From Psychromonas ingrahamii 37 (GTDB lineage Bacteria; Pseudomonadota; Gammaproteobacteria; Enterobacterales; Psychromonadaceae), in contig NC_008709.1 in NCBI RefSeq assembly GCF_000015285.1, forward strand, positions 2,294,001 through 2,358,000: a DNA stretch of 64,000 nt, in the 5' to 3' direction. Positions within the stretch are counted from its first letter, which is position 1; each line of letters begins with the position of its first letter. This document shows, in pieces, positions 37,781-48,688 of this stretch. The notes below the pieces were generated by a model. It saw nothing but the letters and a program-made list of their open reading frames with translations, had not been told where the DNA came from and did no database searches. The position numbers and the translations under genes are program-made.

Positions 37781-38922
37781 CGCATTAATTGATTAGCGCT
37801 ATATGATAACGGCGCTTTAACGAATTAATTTTTGATATGAATAAAGCACTTTTTTCTCAAGCATGTTAATAAAAAATAAACTTAATAAGTGAATTTAAAT
37901 TATCGTTTAAATTCTGCTTCTGCAAAATAATTTAATTGTTATTAAAAGTCGCCATTAGTAAAGACTGTTAAATTCAAACTGGCTGAATTACCTCTATGGG
38001 CTATTACACTAAAAAACAATTCAGTTCTAAAAAATTCTTATAAACCTGCTGGCTATGCTCCACTGTATTAAGAACATTTTTCAAACCTGTTTAACCTTAA
38101 TATTTAAGATTATTCCAATTAATAAAAAGCTAAAAATTAAAATCTAAAAATATTGCGTAAGGTATATAGGAACAGCTTTTTGATTTGGAAAGAAGGGCGA
38201 AGAGCTTATGGAATATAACTCTAAGCATTTTAAGATTTCTTATTAGGCTAATAACACAATTAGAAATTAGGAATAGTTACTTAAGCGATAGGAACTTAAA
38301 AAAAAAGCTAATGTAAAATACAAATCGAGTTAAAAGTTAAAAGTTAAATTTTTAAAGCGATATTATTTTGTGCTGATCTTAAGCCTAATCTTATCTCTGC
38401 GGTTAAAAAGACACTTGAACTAGATATTGTGACGGCTTAAAAATAAAAAACTTTATGAAATAAAAAATACTGTCAATAAAATAGACGTAACGCTACCACT
38501 TTAAAAAATTTCTTTGTTGATTCTATAAGGAGAGTTATTGGCTGCAATTATTGAATAGATAGATAACTTTTAATTTTTTTATTTAAGAGAAAAAAGCTGG
38601 TGGCTGATAGCAATCTTAATAATTTTGTAGAATGGAATGCTACCTCTATAGAATTTAAAGTCCTGCAATAGATAACGAAGGCCTTCGCGAAATAGGACCC
38701 TGACGAATAGCCAATTTGAATATTATTTAGTTATTTCTTTTAATTTTTAACATCAGTCTTTATAGATAATAGAATAGTTAGAATGTTTAATAAATTGAAT
38801 TTTATCTAAATAGATTGAACCCCACATCAATAATCTCAATTTAACTTGTGCTTATTGATATCTAAATATTTACAATTACCTTTGAGCTTAAATGAACGAT
38901 TAGCGCCACATTCATTGATAAA
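37781..38922. other. Decayed AT-rich region, left part
   Basis: No gene is supported across 1.1 kb. The sequence is very AT-rich, with short repeats of AAAGTTAAAA and TAAAAATTAAAA type and one 12-bp palindrome (CGAAGGCCTTCG) near 38667. Confidence 0.55.
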
Positions 38923-39321
38923 GCTGGTGGCCATTCAATGGAAGGAATACGTATACTAAGTGGTGACATCTTAATTTTGACGCGCATGTGGCCATCAAAA
39001 ATCAAAATATCAATGTGGAGAATTTATTTGTTATATATTGAATATAACAGAGCGCCTTTTACTTTCAGAAAATAGACATATAGGCACAGGCTTATTAAAT
39101 TTAAGCAGTGAAGAAAATCAGCAATGGGATTTATTCAATCCTCCACAGGGAAATGAACCTTTAATGAATGTACTCGATAAAATAAACCAGCATTTTAGCA
39201 CTTATGGTGCCTTTTGTAGCACAAGGCATAGATGAACAATGGTCAATGGTCAATGCGCAGTGAATTATTAACCCCGCAATATACAACAAACTGGCACCAT
39301 ATCCCGCATATTTCTTGTTAG
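38923..39321 (+). pseudogene. umuC: umuDC relic (DNA polymerase V)
   Basis: At 38923-38985 the frame reads GGHSMEGIRILSGDILIL, matching the region of UmuD that contains the autocleavage Ser. At 39038-39235 a frame reads NITERLLLSENRHIGTGLLN, then QWDLFNPPQ and LMNVLDKINQHFSTYG, the C-terminal region of UmuC. Frameshifts then lead into GIDEQWSM, RSELLTPQYTTNWHHIPHIS and a TAG at 39319-39321, the normal UmuC ending. The catalytic Y-family polymerase core is deleted and the two ends are nearly joined. The SOS mutagenesis operon is therefore an inactive scar here. Confidence 0.75.
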
Positions 39322-40095
39322 AGTACTTCTAAAAAATTTTGGATATTGAGCTACAGGAAAATAACCTCTGACTCAACGATCAAAACCAACCATGATTATT
39401 TGATAAATTCACTCTCCCTTTGAGTGCCCTCAAATACCCTCTATCACGCGGTGTACAAGAGATAGCTATCCATTTTTTCCCACTTGGGTGTAGAAGCCGA
39501 TTATGCCGTTTTCATGCGATAATTGACCATCTCTTTAGGATGTTTAAGGTCATGAAAACGTATAAATAGGTTTTTCAGTGTGGATATTATAAGTTCCGTT
39601 TTCTTAATTCGGGCCATATTAAAGCAATAAAAGGGGAGTTTGACATGTTTACACTCCTTGCAATATAGCTTTTTTTATACACAGATATAATCCACATTAG
39701 GAGTTTTGCCACTTTTACTGCACATTATATGAATATTTTATACATAATTTTCACATTCTTAATGCATTAACTTGTTGAAAATAAAAAGTTAATTTTTTAT
39801 GGTTTGCATTTATAGAGATCTCTATCAATGTAAATGCCTCAATTTACAATCATGCGTTGGGTCTATCTAACTGTTTTATAAGTTGGTTATTATATAATCA
39901 TTATCTACAAATGAAATGTTAACAGTGTATTAGTGAGAATGCAGACTAATACACTGTTAGGCATCAACGGAGTATTTGAGTATTGTATTTCATGTTAAAA
40001 AAGTAAGCGTCCCAATTAATAGTTAAGTATTTAAAACCCTTAAGGGCTCTTACTATTCAGATTCATATTCTTTCTGTTCGAGCAAAGAAAGTAGA
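39322..40095. other. Decayed region, middle part
   Basis: No intact gene is supported. A 38-codon leftward frame at 39501-39617 (MARIKKTELIISTLKNLFIR...) is too short to call. A perfect 14-bp inverted repeat lies at 39920-39959. Confidence 0.5.
39920..39959. repeat. Perfect 14-bp inverted repeat ending in GTTAGGC
   Basis: The arms TAACAGTGTATTAG (39920-39933) and CTAATACACTGTTA (39946-39959) enclose 12 nt and are followed by GGC, giving GTTAGGC at 39956-39962. This matches the integron attC R' core GTTRRRY, but the left partner box is not a good RYYYAAC and no IntI is present. A plain hairpin is the safer reading. Confidence 0.7.
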
Positions 40096-40389
40096 GTGGC
40101 CCTTCAAATTTGGTTAGATCACGCAAGCCAAATACCCTTTTGGGTTAATTTTTTAATGGCAAGTCAAAACAAAATAGTATCAATGCTTGGGTTGAAAAAT
40201 ATTGGTCACTTAGGTGACCTAGACGCTAATAAATTAATTAATGAATGTCAAGTTGGTGATGGAGTTGGAATATTCACTTTACTTTTTTTAAGTGATAGTG
40301 AAATCATATTAGGCGACTCGGATAAACATTTAGATGTAAAAGTTTCCGTGTATACTCAGACAGACAAAGCTCATTTAGTTTCAATTTAG
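40096..40389 (+). CDS. Orphan small protein, possible
   Basis: A 97-codon frame (GTG at 40096; first ATG later) encodes LQIWLDHASQIPFWVNFLMA, then a soluble part ending TDKAHLVSI. Composition and hydrophobic periodicity look protein-like, unlike the surrounding decayed DNA. I do not recognise the family. The start is uncertain because the frame is open upstream and no clear ribosome-binding site precedes the GTG. It may be the intact part of an older gene. Confidence 0.4.
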   Translation: MALQIWLDHASQIPFWVNFLMASQNKIVSMLGLKNIGHLGDLDANKLINECQVGDGVGIFTLLFLSDSEIILGDSDKHLDVKVSVYTQTDKAHLVSI

Positions 40390-42734
40390 ACCGTAGTGCA
40401 TGTTCATGATTTTCTTGGTAAATTATATATGTTGTTCGTGGAGCCAATACATAAATTAATTGTGCCGTCGTCTATTAAACGAGCGGAGGGCTCTGATTCC
40501 TAACTAATAAGGATAGGTCGTGTGAACAACGCGAACCACAAATTAATCAAGCCCGGGCGTTTATCTCTGCTCTTAATAGTAAATATTTAAATTGGGGAGC
40601 GAGGCACTTGAACTCGTTGTTGGTGATTTTTTCTGGCCGAATGTTACCGAAATCGCAATAAACATTCTCAACAATTTATTGATTTAAAATGTTTTTTTAC
40701 ATATGGAAAAATCTGGCAAGTTAAACGAAAAAAAGCAGCAGGGTGGTTAAACTACCCAAACATTTCGTGCATTAATGAAACCTATGAAACAGAATTAGAT
40801 TTGAGTCAATTATTACATAATTTAGATGGAGTTAAGCCGGTATTAGTTATATCAAAAAATATCAGGAAAAAATTCACTTAAATTTATCAAAGCCATATAA
40901 CCTATTTTTTCTCACTCTATTATCAGTAAAGGCACCAGTCCAATTCTATTGAATATAATTGATTATCTTTGTCGTATAGTATAAATATCAAGCCGGACTT
41001 GGACGGATACCATTATGGAAAACTTGGAATAGTTTTTCAACTAACTCAGTTGTACCTGCAAAAGCCTGACATTAAAAAATCGCATTGTTACTTTATCTTC
41101 ATTAGAGTGAAACAGAACACATGTAAATAGGGCACTTACAAATACTTTTATTATTTTCTCTTTGTAAAATGTTCGTAATATATTATGGAAATACAACGGC
41201 ATAATGTTGTTGTATTGTTTCCGTATGACTTCAATAGTAACTACGTTACAGGATGCAAATTTGAACCCGTACGATAAGAAAAGATTGATTAAACAAAATT
41301 AGTAAATGTATCAGGCATTTTCTGGTGCGTGTAAATAAGATTTTTCCTTCAGACTCATTTCGATTATTCATTCGCTAAGCACGTTAATCATTAAAGTCGT
41401 GAATTAAAATAGGACATCAGATGATCTTGTTTTTAACTGCAGGCTGATAGCTAATGACTACAAACTTATCTTGGGTTTTATCATTAACTTTTCTTCAGAT
41501 TTCACCTGAGAGCCCATATATTTCAATAAAACACTCTATAGCCTAACCATATCAAGGGTTTTATTGTTTTTTCATGGCATATGAAGGTATAAACATAAAA
41601 TAACAAACAGACTTAAACTGCTAATAATTAATAACTTTATCAAATTAATCAGTAAGTTAACGGCTCTAACCAGCGCATATTAATAACAGTACATTATACA
41701 TTTTATGTTAAATAGGATTATGTTAAATAAATCAGAATAAGGCCCTTATTCTGATTTCTACGCGGAATCTCCATGATGATATGGTTATTCAAGTATACTT
41801 TAATATACCATTCTATTTAACATAATATACATTATGCGCATTAATAGTTATTGTGGCGGATAGGTATAAGTCTGCTGTAGAACCTTTTAATATGAGATAT
41901 TCATTAACCCTTATATCTACATGCTTATTATTAGCCTCTCATTTAAAGTCACCTTCTGAATAAGATAAAGTAATTCGATAACTCTATAGATCACAACCTA
42001 TGTGATTTTATAAATATTATTATTCAATAGGCTCTGTCTCTCGGTTAAATCTAAACTTGTTGTGTTAGTCATCATTTAATACGGCTAACTTATCCCTTCA
42101 TTATTTTATCGATTCATCAGCATATAGTTATATACTGCCACCTAAAATCAACTCTTTTTGTAGCTGTTACTGCCGTATATTTTAATCGGTAAACCAGCAT
42201 TTTAATCTAAATTTATTTTTAAAGGTTCTTATTATCTGAGCTATTGTCAGTTAATCTTATTTTTGTCATGTAATTTTAAATGATATAGCTTTAAATGGCA
42301 CAGTTAACTGACTTCAGTTGTTATTACTTGGCCGTTCATAACCTAACTGACTAAGGTTATTTAAATTTCAACTCGCTATCTAATACCAAATCCATTAATT
42401 TTCAGTTCATATTTATTAGTATTATCAAAAACTTAATTTAACCAGTATCTGTCTATATCTGCATTTACAAGTAATGGAGCTAGCTAATTAATTTAAATTT
42501 TACTTAAGTTCAATATATCAGTATCTTACAGGTGGTTTTTTGTATTTAAACTGCATTTATAACCAGTTTTTTTGCTGGTTACGTGAAAATAAGCTGTTTT
42601 ACTCTTTCTAATAAAATCTTGTAAGTAACAAGCCCCCTTTTATTATTGGCTGATTTTAGTGATAAAAATAACGGTGTTTACTACGATCAACATCACTATT
42701 GCAGATGCAAATATTTTTTCTCAATAACTGCAAA
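40390..42734. other. Decayed region, right part
   Basis: No intact gene is supported in 2.3 kb. At about 40600-40881 two overlapping frames joined by a frameshift (GDFFWPNVTEIAINILNN, then IWQVKRKKAAGWLNYPNISC and VKPVLVISKNIRKKF-stop) look like a degraded gene of unknown family. A palindrome lies at 41729-41757, a TAATACCAAAT repeat end near 42383, and otherwise only AT-rich sequence. Confidence 0.55.
41703..41825. repeat. Nested palindrome
   Basis: A perfect 14-bp inverted repeat around one base (41729-41742 and 41744-41757, AAATCAGAATAAGG and complement) is flanked by outer arms TTATGTTAAATAG (41703-41715) and CTATTTAACATAA (41813-41825). It is non-coding and could be a cruciform, terminator or small mobile-element relic. 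Confidence 0.65.
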
Positions 42735-45700
42735 TTATTCGTTATCCCATTTATAAAAAACATCAACAGCTTGATTTAAGCCATTTGATGCTTCAATAAA
42801 AAAGCGTTCAAATAATTCGTAACGAATTGAAAATATTGTAAAACTATCAAATACGCCAACTCCATAACTGAGCTCCAAATTTGGGGCAATATAGCCACTC
42901 ACCCCCACAGTCTGTCCATCACCTTCACCACTTGAAGTAAGGGATAAATCACTTATACCAACTTTATTACCGAAATCCCCCATTACTTCAGACGTTTGCC
43001 CTGCCCCAAAATTAATAAGCATATTAGTAAATTGATTATCTTCCTGGCTGTTAAGACTGTTTGTTATTGATTTTCCTCGTGTTATATAGGCTAAAGCATC
43101 CTGCTGAGACATACTGGGGTCAGAGAAGATAACAAGTTCAAGTTTATCCGGTGTACCGCTTACTCGCACACCCGCTATAACATCATCTTCTATTTTATTT
43201 GGATCACGAATAGCTTCAATTGAAATATAGGGAGATTCAGGAATTCCCTGGAATATTATTCTGCTATTTTGTAATACTAATTGTTGACCTAATGCGCGAT
43301 AACTACCATCCACAAGCTTTAAGTCACCATGTACGGTGAAATCTTTATTTAATCGTTTCCTCATTAATAAAGCACCGGTTACTAATGTATCCAAACCAAA
43401 AGCTTCAATTTTTAGTTTTTCTCCAAGATCTAGGGTTAAATTCATCATTATCGGCAAGTCAGTTGCATTAGGTTTCTGTTTGATATCAACAACCACAATA
43501 TCTTTTGAGGTTGAAACAGCTCCTGCTGGTAACTCTTTTACGGTTATTTTTCCTTGATCAACAACAACATCCCCGGTTAAATTAATATTTTGATCAAATG
43601 TCAATTCCAAATTTGGACTCACCAGTAGATATATTTTAGAATAATCATTTATAACCATCTGATTTCCATATAAATTAACTTTACCCTTAAACTTATCTTG
43701 CCAGTCAAACTCACCGCTAATGTATGACTTGCCCTTTTCTATATCCTCCTTTGTTATGGTTTTATTTTTATGCAGTGGCGAGGTTACAAACTTAAGCGAT
43801 GTATCAACAAGACTGACTGTTTTATTGATAAATTTGAATATCTTGTTGTTGTCTTTGCTTGCGGGATCTCGGCCATTAGTATCAAAATAACCTTCTAAGG
43901 TGGCAGATTGGTTATTGATTTTAATTAGAGTGTTTAAATCATGTAATTGGATTGGAGCCCCTACCGCTTTGATTGAGGTATCTTTTACATGAATTTCACC
44001 ATTAACAAGCGGATTTTTAATGGCACCGTTTACGCTTAAATTTGCGTTTAACATGCCAGATAATTTTTCAATCTCGGGTATAAGTACGCTGAAAGGCGTA
44101 AAATTTAACACATTAAAGTCGACACTCGCTTCTATATTCGGGTTATTGGTATTATTTTTTAATTGACCTTTTAGCTGCGCATCGAGTAAATTTTTTGATG
44201 ATAGATTGGCTGAGAAATCTATTTTTTTCTGGTCGGAAAGGACATTTATAACAAAGGTATCAACCGGATACTCAACAATATTTTTATCATCGGTTGCAAG
44301 GTGCAGTTTTATTTTCATATCGGTAGAATAGATTTTTATATCACCGGCTGGCTTATCATTTCCTTGCCAACTTATATCGGCATTCGCCGAAACTGCACCA
44401 TCAAAGCTTATTTTTTCAGGTAATATTTCATCAAGGCCAGCCAGAAGATAGGAGTCTATCTGTAATATAATATTATTATTTTTACCTATATTTAATTTTT
44501 TCAGGCATAACTTACCATTATTTTTGATGCTGTTGCTCGAAGCCGTCCAGCAATGTGCCGTCAGTTGCACATCTTGTTTTTCAATAACGACATCAAAGGG
44601 AGTATCAAGTGTCAATTTTTGTTTGTGAAAATTTAAAACAGCCGCACTTACTGCTGTTAACCATTTATCGCCACTCTGTTTTAATTGTATCCGCATATCA
44701 CTGGAGAGAATGTCACTGACTACCTCAAGGTCAATCTGATGATTTTCACCTTGCGCACTGTGGCCAGTATTTTTGACGTTAATATCAATACTCTCAATAA
44801 GCTGGTCGGCAACATCTATTTTTTTGGCCTGTACAACGAGTGTGGCTTTGGGCTGTTGTTTTGAGAGCAGAAGTTGCCCATTAAGCTTTAATGAGTTGAG
44901 GGAGGATGTTTCATAGTGGAGCGCATCCGCTTGTAAATCAGAGCTGATTTTAATGGCGTCCATCGGGCCCTGAATGTTAACTCTCCCCTTGATAACACCG
45001 CTGCTGTTAAGTAACGCATGGCTTAGATCTTTAATATTAATGGCGACAGTTAAATCATTTTTTTGTGCTAGTTTTCCATTGATAATAATTTGGTTGTCAG
45101 CATTATGCAGGTCAACATTTTTTAACATTAATCCTTCTTTATCGTTGCCATTAATAGCACCATTAATAGCAAAGGGACGGTTTAAAAATTGACCTGTAAT
45201 AGCCATTTCTGGAATAGAGACTAACCAGCCTGGCGCTTTATTTTCGTTTAACTCAATAGCAACATATTGTTTTAATTTTCCGTTAAATTGGCCTGTGTAT
45301 TCTGTTTTGAATTGTTTTAAATCAATATCTTCAATATCTAATTGCCCCTGCCAGGTGATTTTTTTTGACCAGTCGAGAGCACCGGTTAATTTTAATAATC
45401 CGTTAAGAGTATTTATTTTCAAATTATTTACATTTAAATTTTGTAAATCCCCTGCCGCCTTTAAATCGACTTTTCCTCCGGGCATATTTTCTAATTCATA
45501 ATCAGCTTGTAATCTGAGTTGATAATCATTTAATTTTCCCTGGCTGCTGAACTGCCCTTTTGGTGAAAAATACGAAGATTTCCCATCAAAAGGCCAACCT
45601 GATTTTTGCCAATCAAGGCTTATACTGTAAGGTAAATTATCGGCTAATAAATTTACATCTAATTTCATTTGGGCTGTTATTTTATCGGTAAGCTGTAAAT

Positions 45701-46721
45701 CTGTTTTTAAATTAGAAAAGTCGCCACTGCTTTTTAAGATAAAATGCTGCCCGTTGAGGAGAGAGTTCGGCTGTAGGTATTTAAGATCTTTAATGCTGCC
45801 AGTTAATTGAACCGCTAATGGATATTTACCGGTAAAATTTACTTCTCCAATTAATTCCAGATCCGCATTCGGCATATCAAGGCTGAATTGATCTACTTCT
45901 AATTTATTGTAAAAAAATCTTAATACTGACTGCACCGAGTTTATCGAAACGATAGGTTGCTTGTCACCTTGGGTTAATTTAAAGTCTGAAATTTGGATGT
46001 TTTTAATATCTAAATTAAAAAAGGATGATATCTCTGGTAAATTTTGTTCACTTACCAATGCCGGCAATGAGTTTAATGCGATTGAATTGCTTGTTTCTGT
46101 TGCTGCCACTGTTTTATCGGGTATTATTTCATCTTTACTGCTGGGTAAATCAATCACCAGCCCCTCTGTGATTGAATTGAAAACGGTAATATTATCTTTA
46201 AAACCTTGTGCCTGGATTTCCCAACGTTTGCTGGCAACAGATAATCTGTCAGGCAGTATAAAAGAGCTATTGTTTAAAATAAGAGATTGAATATCTATTG
46301 AGATTGGCAATTGCAGCGAGGTAAAAGGATTATCCGCCAGTGCTTTAATTTCAGCTTCTGTCGGCGGCGTCACTTTGTCTAAATCTAAAACAATAACCAT
46401 ATCATCGGTATGTAGCTTTTCGACACAAATTTTTGTAAAAGCACATGACCAATCAAATGCGTATTCTAATTTAGAAAAAGAAATTGAAAAAGAATCAGAT
46501 TTCCAACTGATATTAGAATAATGGGGATTCAAAAAAAAACTACCTGAATCAATTGTGACTGCAAGACGCGGTTCAAATTTGGTTGCCAGTTTAATAGCAA
46601 GATTAGTACCAGAATGTGTCAATAAAATTGACGTTACACTGGCGACAGTAAATATAATTAATAACAATAAAGTTAAAAAAGTTTTTCTACATATCAGCTC
46701 TATTTTTAACTTCATACTCAT
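42735..46721 (-). CDS. tamB: TamB, translocation and assembly module inner-membrane component
   Basis: The 1328-residue protein has an N-terminal membrane anchor (about residues 13-33) and a very long beta-rich periplasmic region typical of AsmA/TamB proteins. It ends in the conserved C-terminal TamB (DUF490) domain with GKITVKELPAGAV, LRLVDGSY-like KLVDGSYRALGQ and DALAYITRGK segments. TamB bridges the periplasm, interacts with the outer-membrane TamA and takes part in outer-membrane protein insertion or phospholipid transport. The ATG at 46721 overlaps the tamA stop by 4 nt, so the two are translationally coupled. Confidence 0.95.
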   Translation of the reverse strand: MSMKLKIELICRKTFLTLLLLIIFTVASVTSILLTHSGTNLAIKLATKFEPRLAVTIDSGSFFLNPHYSNISWKSDSFSISFSKLEYAFDWSCAFTKICVEKLHTDDMVIVLDLDKVTPPTEAEIKALADNPFTSLQLPISIDIQSLILNNSSFILPDRLSVASKRWEIQAQGFKDNITVFNSITEGLVIDLPSSKDEIIPDKTVAATETSNSIALNSLPALVSEQNLPEISSFFNLDIKNIQISDFKLTQGDKQPIVSINSVQSVLRFFYNKLEVDQFSLDMPNADLELIGEVNFTGKYPLAVQLTGSIKDLKYLQPNSLLNGQHFILKSSGDFSNLKTDLQLTDKITAQMKLDVNLLADNLPYSISLDWQKSGWPFDGKSSYFSPKGQFSSQGKLNDYQLRLQADYELENMPGGKVDLKAAGDLQNLNVNNLKINTLNGLLKLTGALDWSKKITWQGQLDIEDIDLKQFKTEYTGQFNGKLKQYVAIELNENKAPGWLVSIPEMAITGQFLNRPFAINGAINGNDKEGLMLKNVDLHNADNQIIINGKLAQKNDLTVAINIKDLSHALLNSSGVIKGRVNIQGPMDAIKISSDLQADALHYETSSLNSLKLNGQLLLSKQQPKATLVVQAKKIDVADQLIESIDINVKNTGHSAQGENHQIDLEVVSDILSSDMRIQLKQSGDKWLTAVSAAVLNFHKQKLTLDTPFDVVIEKQDVQLTAHCWTASSNSIKNNGKLCLKKLNIGKNNNIILQIDSYLLAGLDEILPEKISFDGAVSANADISWQGNDKPAGDIKIYSTDMKIKLHLATDDKNIVEYPVDTFVINVLSDQKKIDFSANLSSKNLLDAQLKGQLKNNTNNPNIEASVDFNVLNFTPFSVLIPEIEKLSGMLNANLSVNGAIKNPLVNGEIHVKDTSIKAVGAPIQLHDLNTLIKINNQSATLEGYFDTNGRDPASKDNNKIFKFINKTVSLVDTSLKFVTSPLHKNKTITKEDIEKGKSYISGEFDWQDKFKGKVNLYGNQMVINDYSKIYLLVSPNLELTFDQNINLTGDVVVDQGKITVKELPAGAVSTSKDIVVVDIKQKPNATDLPIMMNLTLDLGEKLKIEAFGLDTLVTGALLMRKRLNKDFTVHGDLKLVDGSYRALGQQLVLQNSRIIFQGIPESPYISIEAIRDPNKIEDDVIAGVRVSGTPDKLELVIFSDPSMSQQDALAYITRGKSITNSLNSQEDNQFTNMLINFGAGQTSEVMGDFGNKVGISDLSLTSSGEGDGQTVGVSGYIAPNLELSYGVGVFDSFTIFSIRYELFERFFIEASNGLNQAVDVFYKWDNE

Positions 46722-48445
46722 AATTCAGGTCCAATCATAAAGTGCAGCATCCATTTATTAAGCGTTGTATCGGCATTGTTCACGGGCGCTGCCGCATAAA
46801 ATCTAACTGGGCCGATCGGAGATGACCAAATAATACCAAGACCAGCACCAACGGAAATCGGCTCACTGAAGGTAGAGGTAGCAGTTCCGGCATCAATAAA
46901 GGTCGCCACCTTCCAATTATTGGCCACTGGGAAACGATATTCTAAACTTTGCACGGCGAGATATTTTCCTCCGATTAAATATCCATCATTATCTTCTGGG
47001 GAGATACTCTCGTAACTGTAACCGCGAATACTTTGATCACCCCCGGCAAAAAACCGCATGGAAGCTGGCACGTTATAGATAGAATCAGTATAAAGCGCGC
47101 CCACTTCCGTGGTGCTGAAAAATTGCTGCTTATTATAGCTACGCAAAAATTTTGCTTTTCCATAAATTTTAAATAAATTAGAACTTGAAAATAAACTTTT
47201 ATGGGCCACAGCGATTTCGTATTGCTGGGTATCTCCCCAAGTTGGATGAAGACCACCACGTAATCTGATGCGGCTAAAACTGACTCCCGGCATAATTAAT
47301 TCAGCAGAAAAATCGTCCTGCCCCTGCTCTCCGGTCTCATTATGATATTTAACAAATACATTGCGTAACCAATTATTTTCTAAACGTTTATAGCGACCGA
47401 CACTAAATAAATATTGTTGGGTATTGGTATCATTGTCATCAACAAATTTATAGCCTGTTTTAATCGAGTAATAATGGTAAAGAGGATCACTAATAGGAAT
47501 GTTATAGGCTAAGGAGGCTTCTTGCCGAGGTACGGAGGCGACAACATTACCCACTATGCTATGGCCATATTGATTTACCCAGGGTCTTGTCCAGCGGAAC
47601 TTACCCCGAATACCTTCATCTGTACTAACCCCAATACCTGCATTAAAGGAGTCTTTAGGGCGCATTTTGGCAAGCACTAAAAGTGGAATCTCGCGTCCCT
47701 GCTTTTTTTTAATTTCGGGTACAATGGAGATGTTTTTAAAATAACCCGTTCTATTTGTTTCCGTATTAAATTTCATTAAGGTTTGAGAATCGTAGGGATC
47801 GCCAGCTTTAAAGTTTTGTAATGAAGAGATAAGTTTTTTGGCGGGTAAATCTTCTGGAGAAAAAAACAATTCACCAAACTGGTAGCGAATACCGGTATCA
47901 AACCGAATGTTAACAGTGGCACTGTTATTTTTGGAAATAACATCAACGGATGCCTGGGAAAATTTCGCATCAAAATAACCATGTTGTTGAGCCATATTTT
48001 TAAGTTGGTTTTTCCCTTGCTCATATTTGCCATGGTGGAGAATATCATTTTTTTTAAGCGGAAAATTTTTAACTATTTTTAAGAAGTCGGGATCTGAGCT
48101 TCCCTCACCGAGCAGTTTTAAATTTAACGCAGTAATACGGGTGGCCATTCCAAGGTTAACGAGCAGTGTGACGGTCTGTTTTCCTGCTTCGCCTGTAACA
48201 TTAATGTCCAGCTTCATTTGATAATAGCCTAAAGCAGTCACTGCTTGCCGGGTTGAACTTTGTACTTGTTGTAAATAACTTTGGCTATTAGCATTCTGAG
48301 GTTGTGACAATCCTTTCAAAAAAACAACGATGTTTTCTTTTACATCCTTATTATCGATTCCTTTTATTGAAAATATAACATCTGCATAGAGACTACTATG
48401 CACAAGCAGCGCTAACAGGAAAAATAAAGTTTTAGAAATTTTCAT
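46718..48445 (-). CDS. tamA: TamA, Omp85-family outer-membrane protein
   Basis: The 575-residue protein has a signal peptide (MKISKTLFFLLALLVHSSLYA) cleaved near residue 21 and three POTRA-like domains to about residue 270. A C-terminal 16-strand-type barrel follows, with the Omp85 motifs GGDQSIRGYSYESISP and GLGIIWSSPIGPVRFY. It is the outer-membrane partner of TamB and precedes it in the same operon. The length agrees with E. coli TamA (577 residues). The ATG at 48445 begins the signal peptide. Confidence 0.95.
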   Translation of the reverse strand: MKISKTLFFLLALLVHSSLYADVIFSIKGIDNKDVKENIVVFLKGLSQPQNANSQSYLQQVQSSTRQAVTALGYYQMKLDINVTGEAGKQTVTLLVNLGMATRITALNLKLLGEGSSDPDFLKIVKNFPLKKNDILHHGKYEQGKNQLKNMAQQHGYFDAKFSQASVDVISKNNSATVNIRFDTGIRYQFGELFFSPEDLPAKKLISSLQNFKAGDPYDSQTLMKFNTETNRTGYFKNISIVPEIKKKQGREIPLLVLAKMRPKDSFNAGIGVSTDEGIRGKFRWTRPWVNQYGHSIVGNVVASVPRQEASLAYNIPISDPLYHYYSIKTGYKFVDDNDTNTQQYLFSVGRYKRLENNWLRNVFVKYHNETGEQGQDDFSAELIMPGVSFSRIRLRGGLHPTWGDTQQYEIAVAHKSLFSSSNLFKIYGKAKFLRSYNKQQFFSTTEVGALYTDSIYNVPASMRFFAGGDQSIRGYSYESISPEDNDGYLIGGKYLAVQSLEYRFPVANNWKVATFIDAGTATSTFSEPISVGAGLGIIWSSPIGPVRFYAAAPVNNADTTLNKWMLHFMIGPEL

Positions 48446-48628
48446 ACAATTAATAATATTTCTTCCAATGCATACCGAAGGGTATTTTTGATAAAAAAGA
48501 CAGAAAAAAGTGCATACTCTACAGTCTTAATAGGTTTGCAATATTAGTCTTTTTGCCCAATAGGCACCCTACTTGCGTACTGATTAATGCATTTAAGATT
48601 GTGGCAGAAAAATACAATAAGGACAGTT

Positions 48629-48664
48629 AAAAACACCGCTGTTATAAAAAATAACGGTGTTTTT
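48629..48664 (-). terminator. Rho-independent terminator of htpX
   Basis: The stem AAAAACACCG (48629-48638) pairs with CGGTGTTTTT (48655-48664), with inner GTTAT/ATAAC pairing and a 3-nt bulge. On the minus strand it ends in a T5 run 25 bp after the htpX stop. Confidence 0.88.
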
Positions 48665-48688
48665 ATATTTAATAGCACTAATAAGTCA

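Noticed and set aside
39501-39617. 38-codon leftward frame MARIKKTELIISTLK...
   Set aside because: It is short, without a clear ribosome-binding site or known family, inside decayed DNA.
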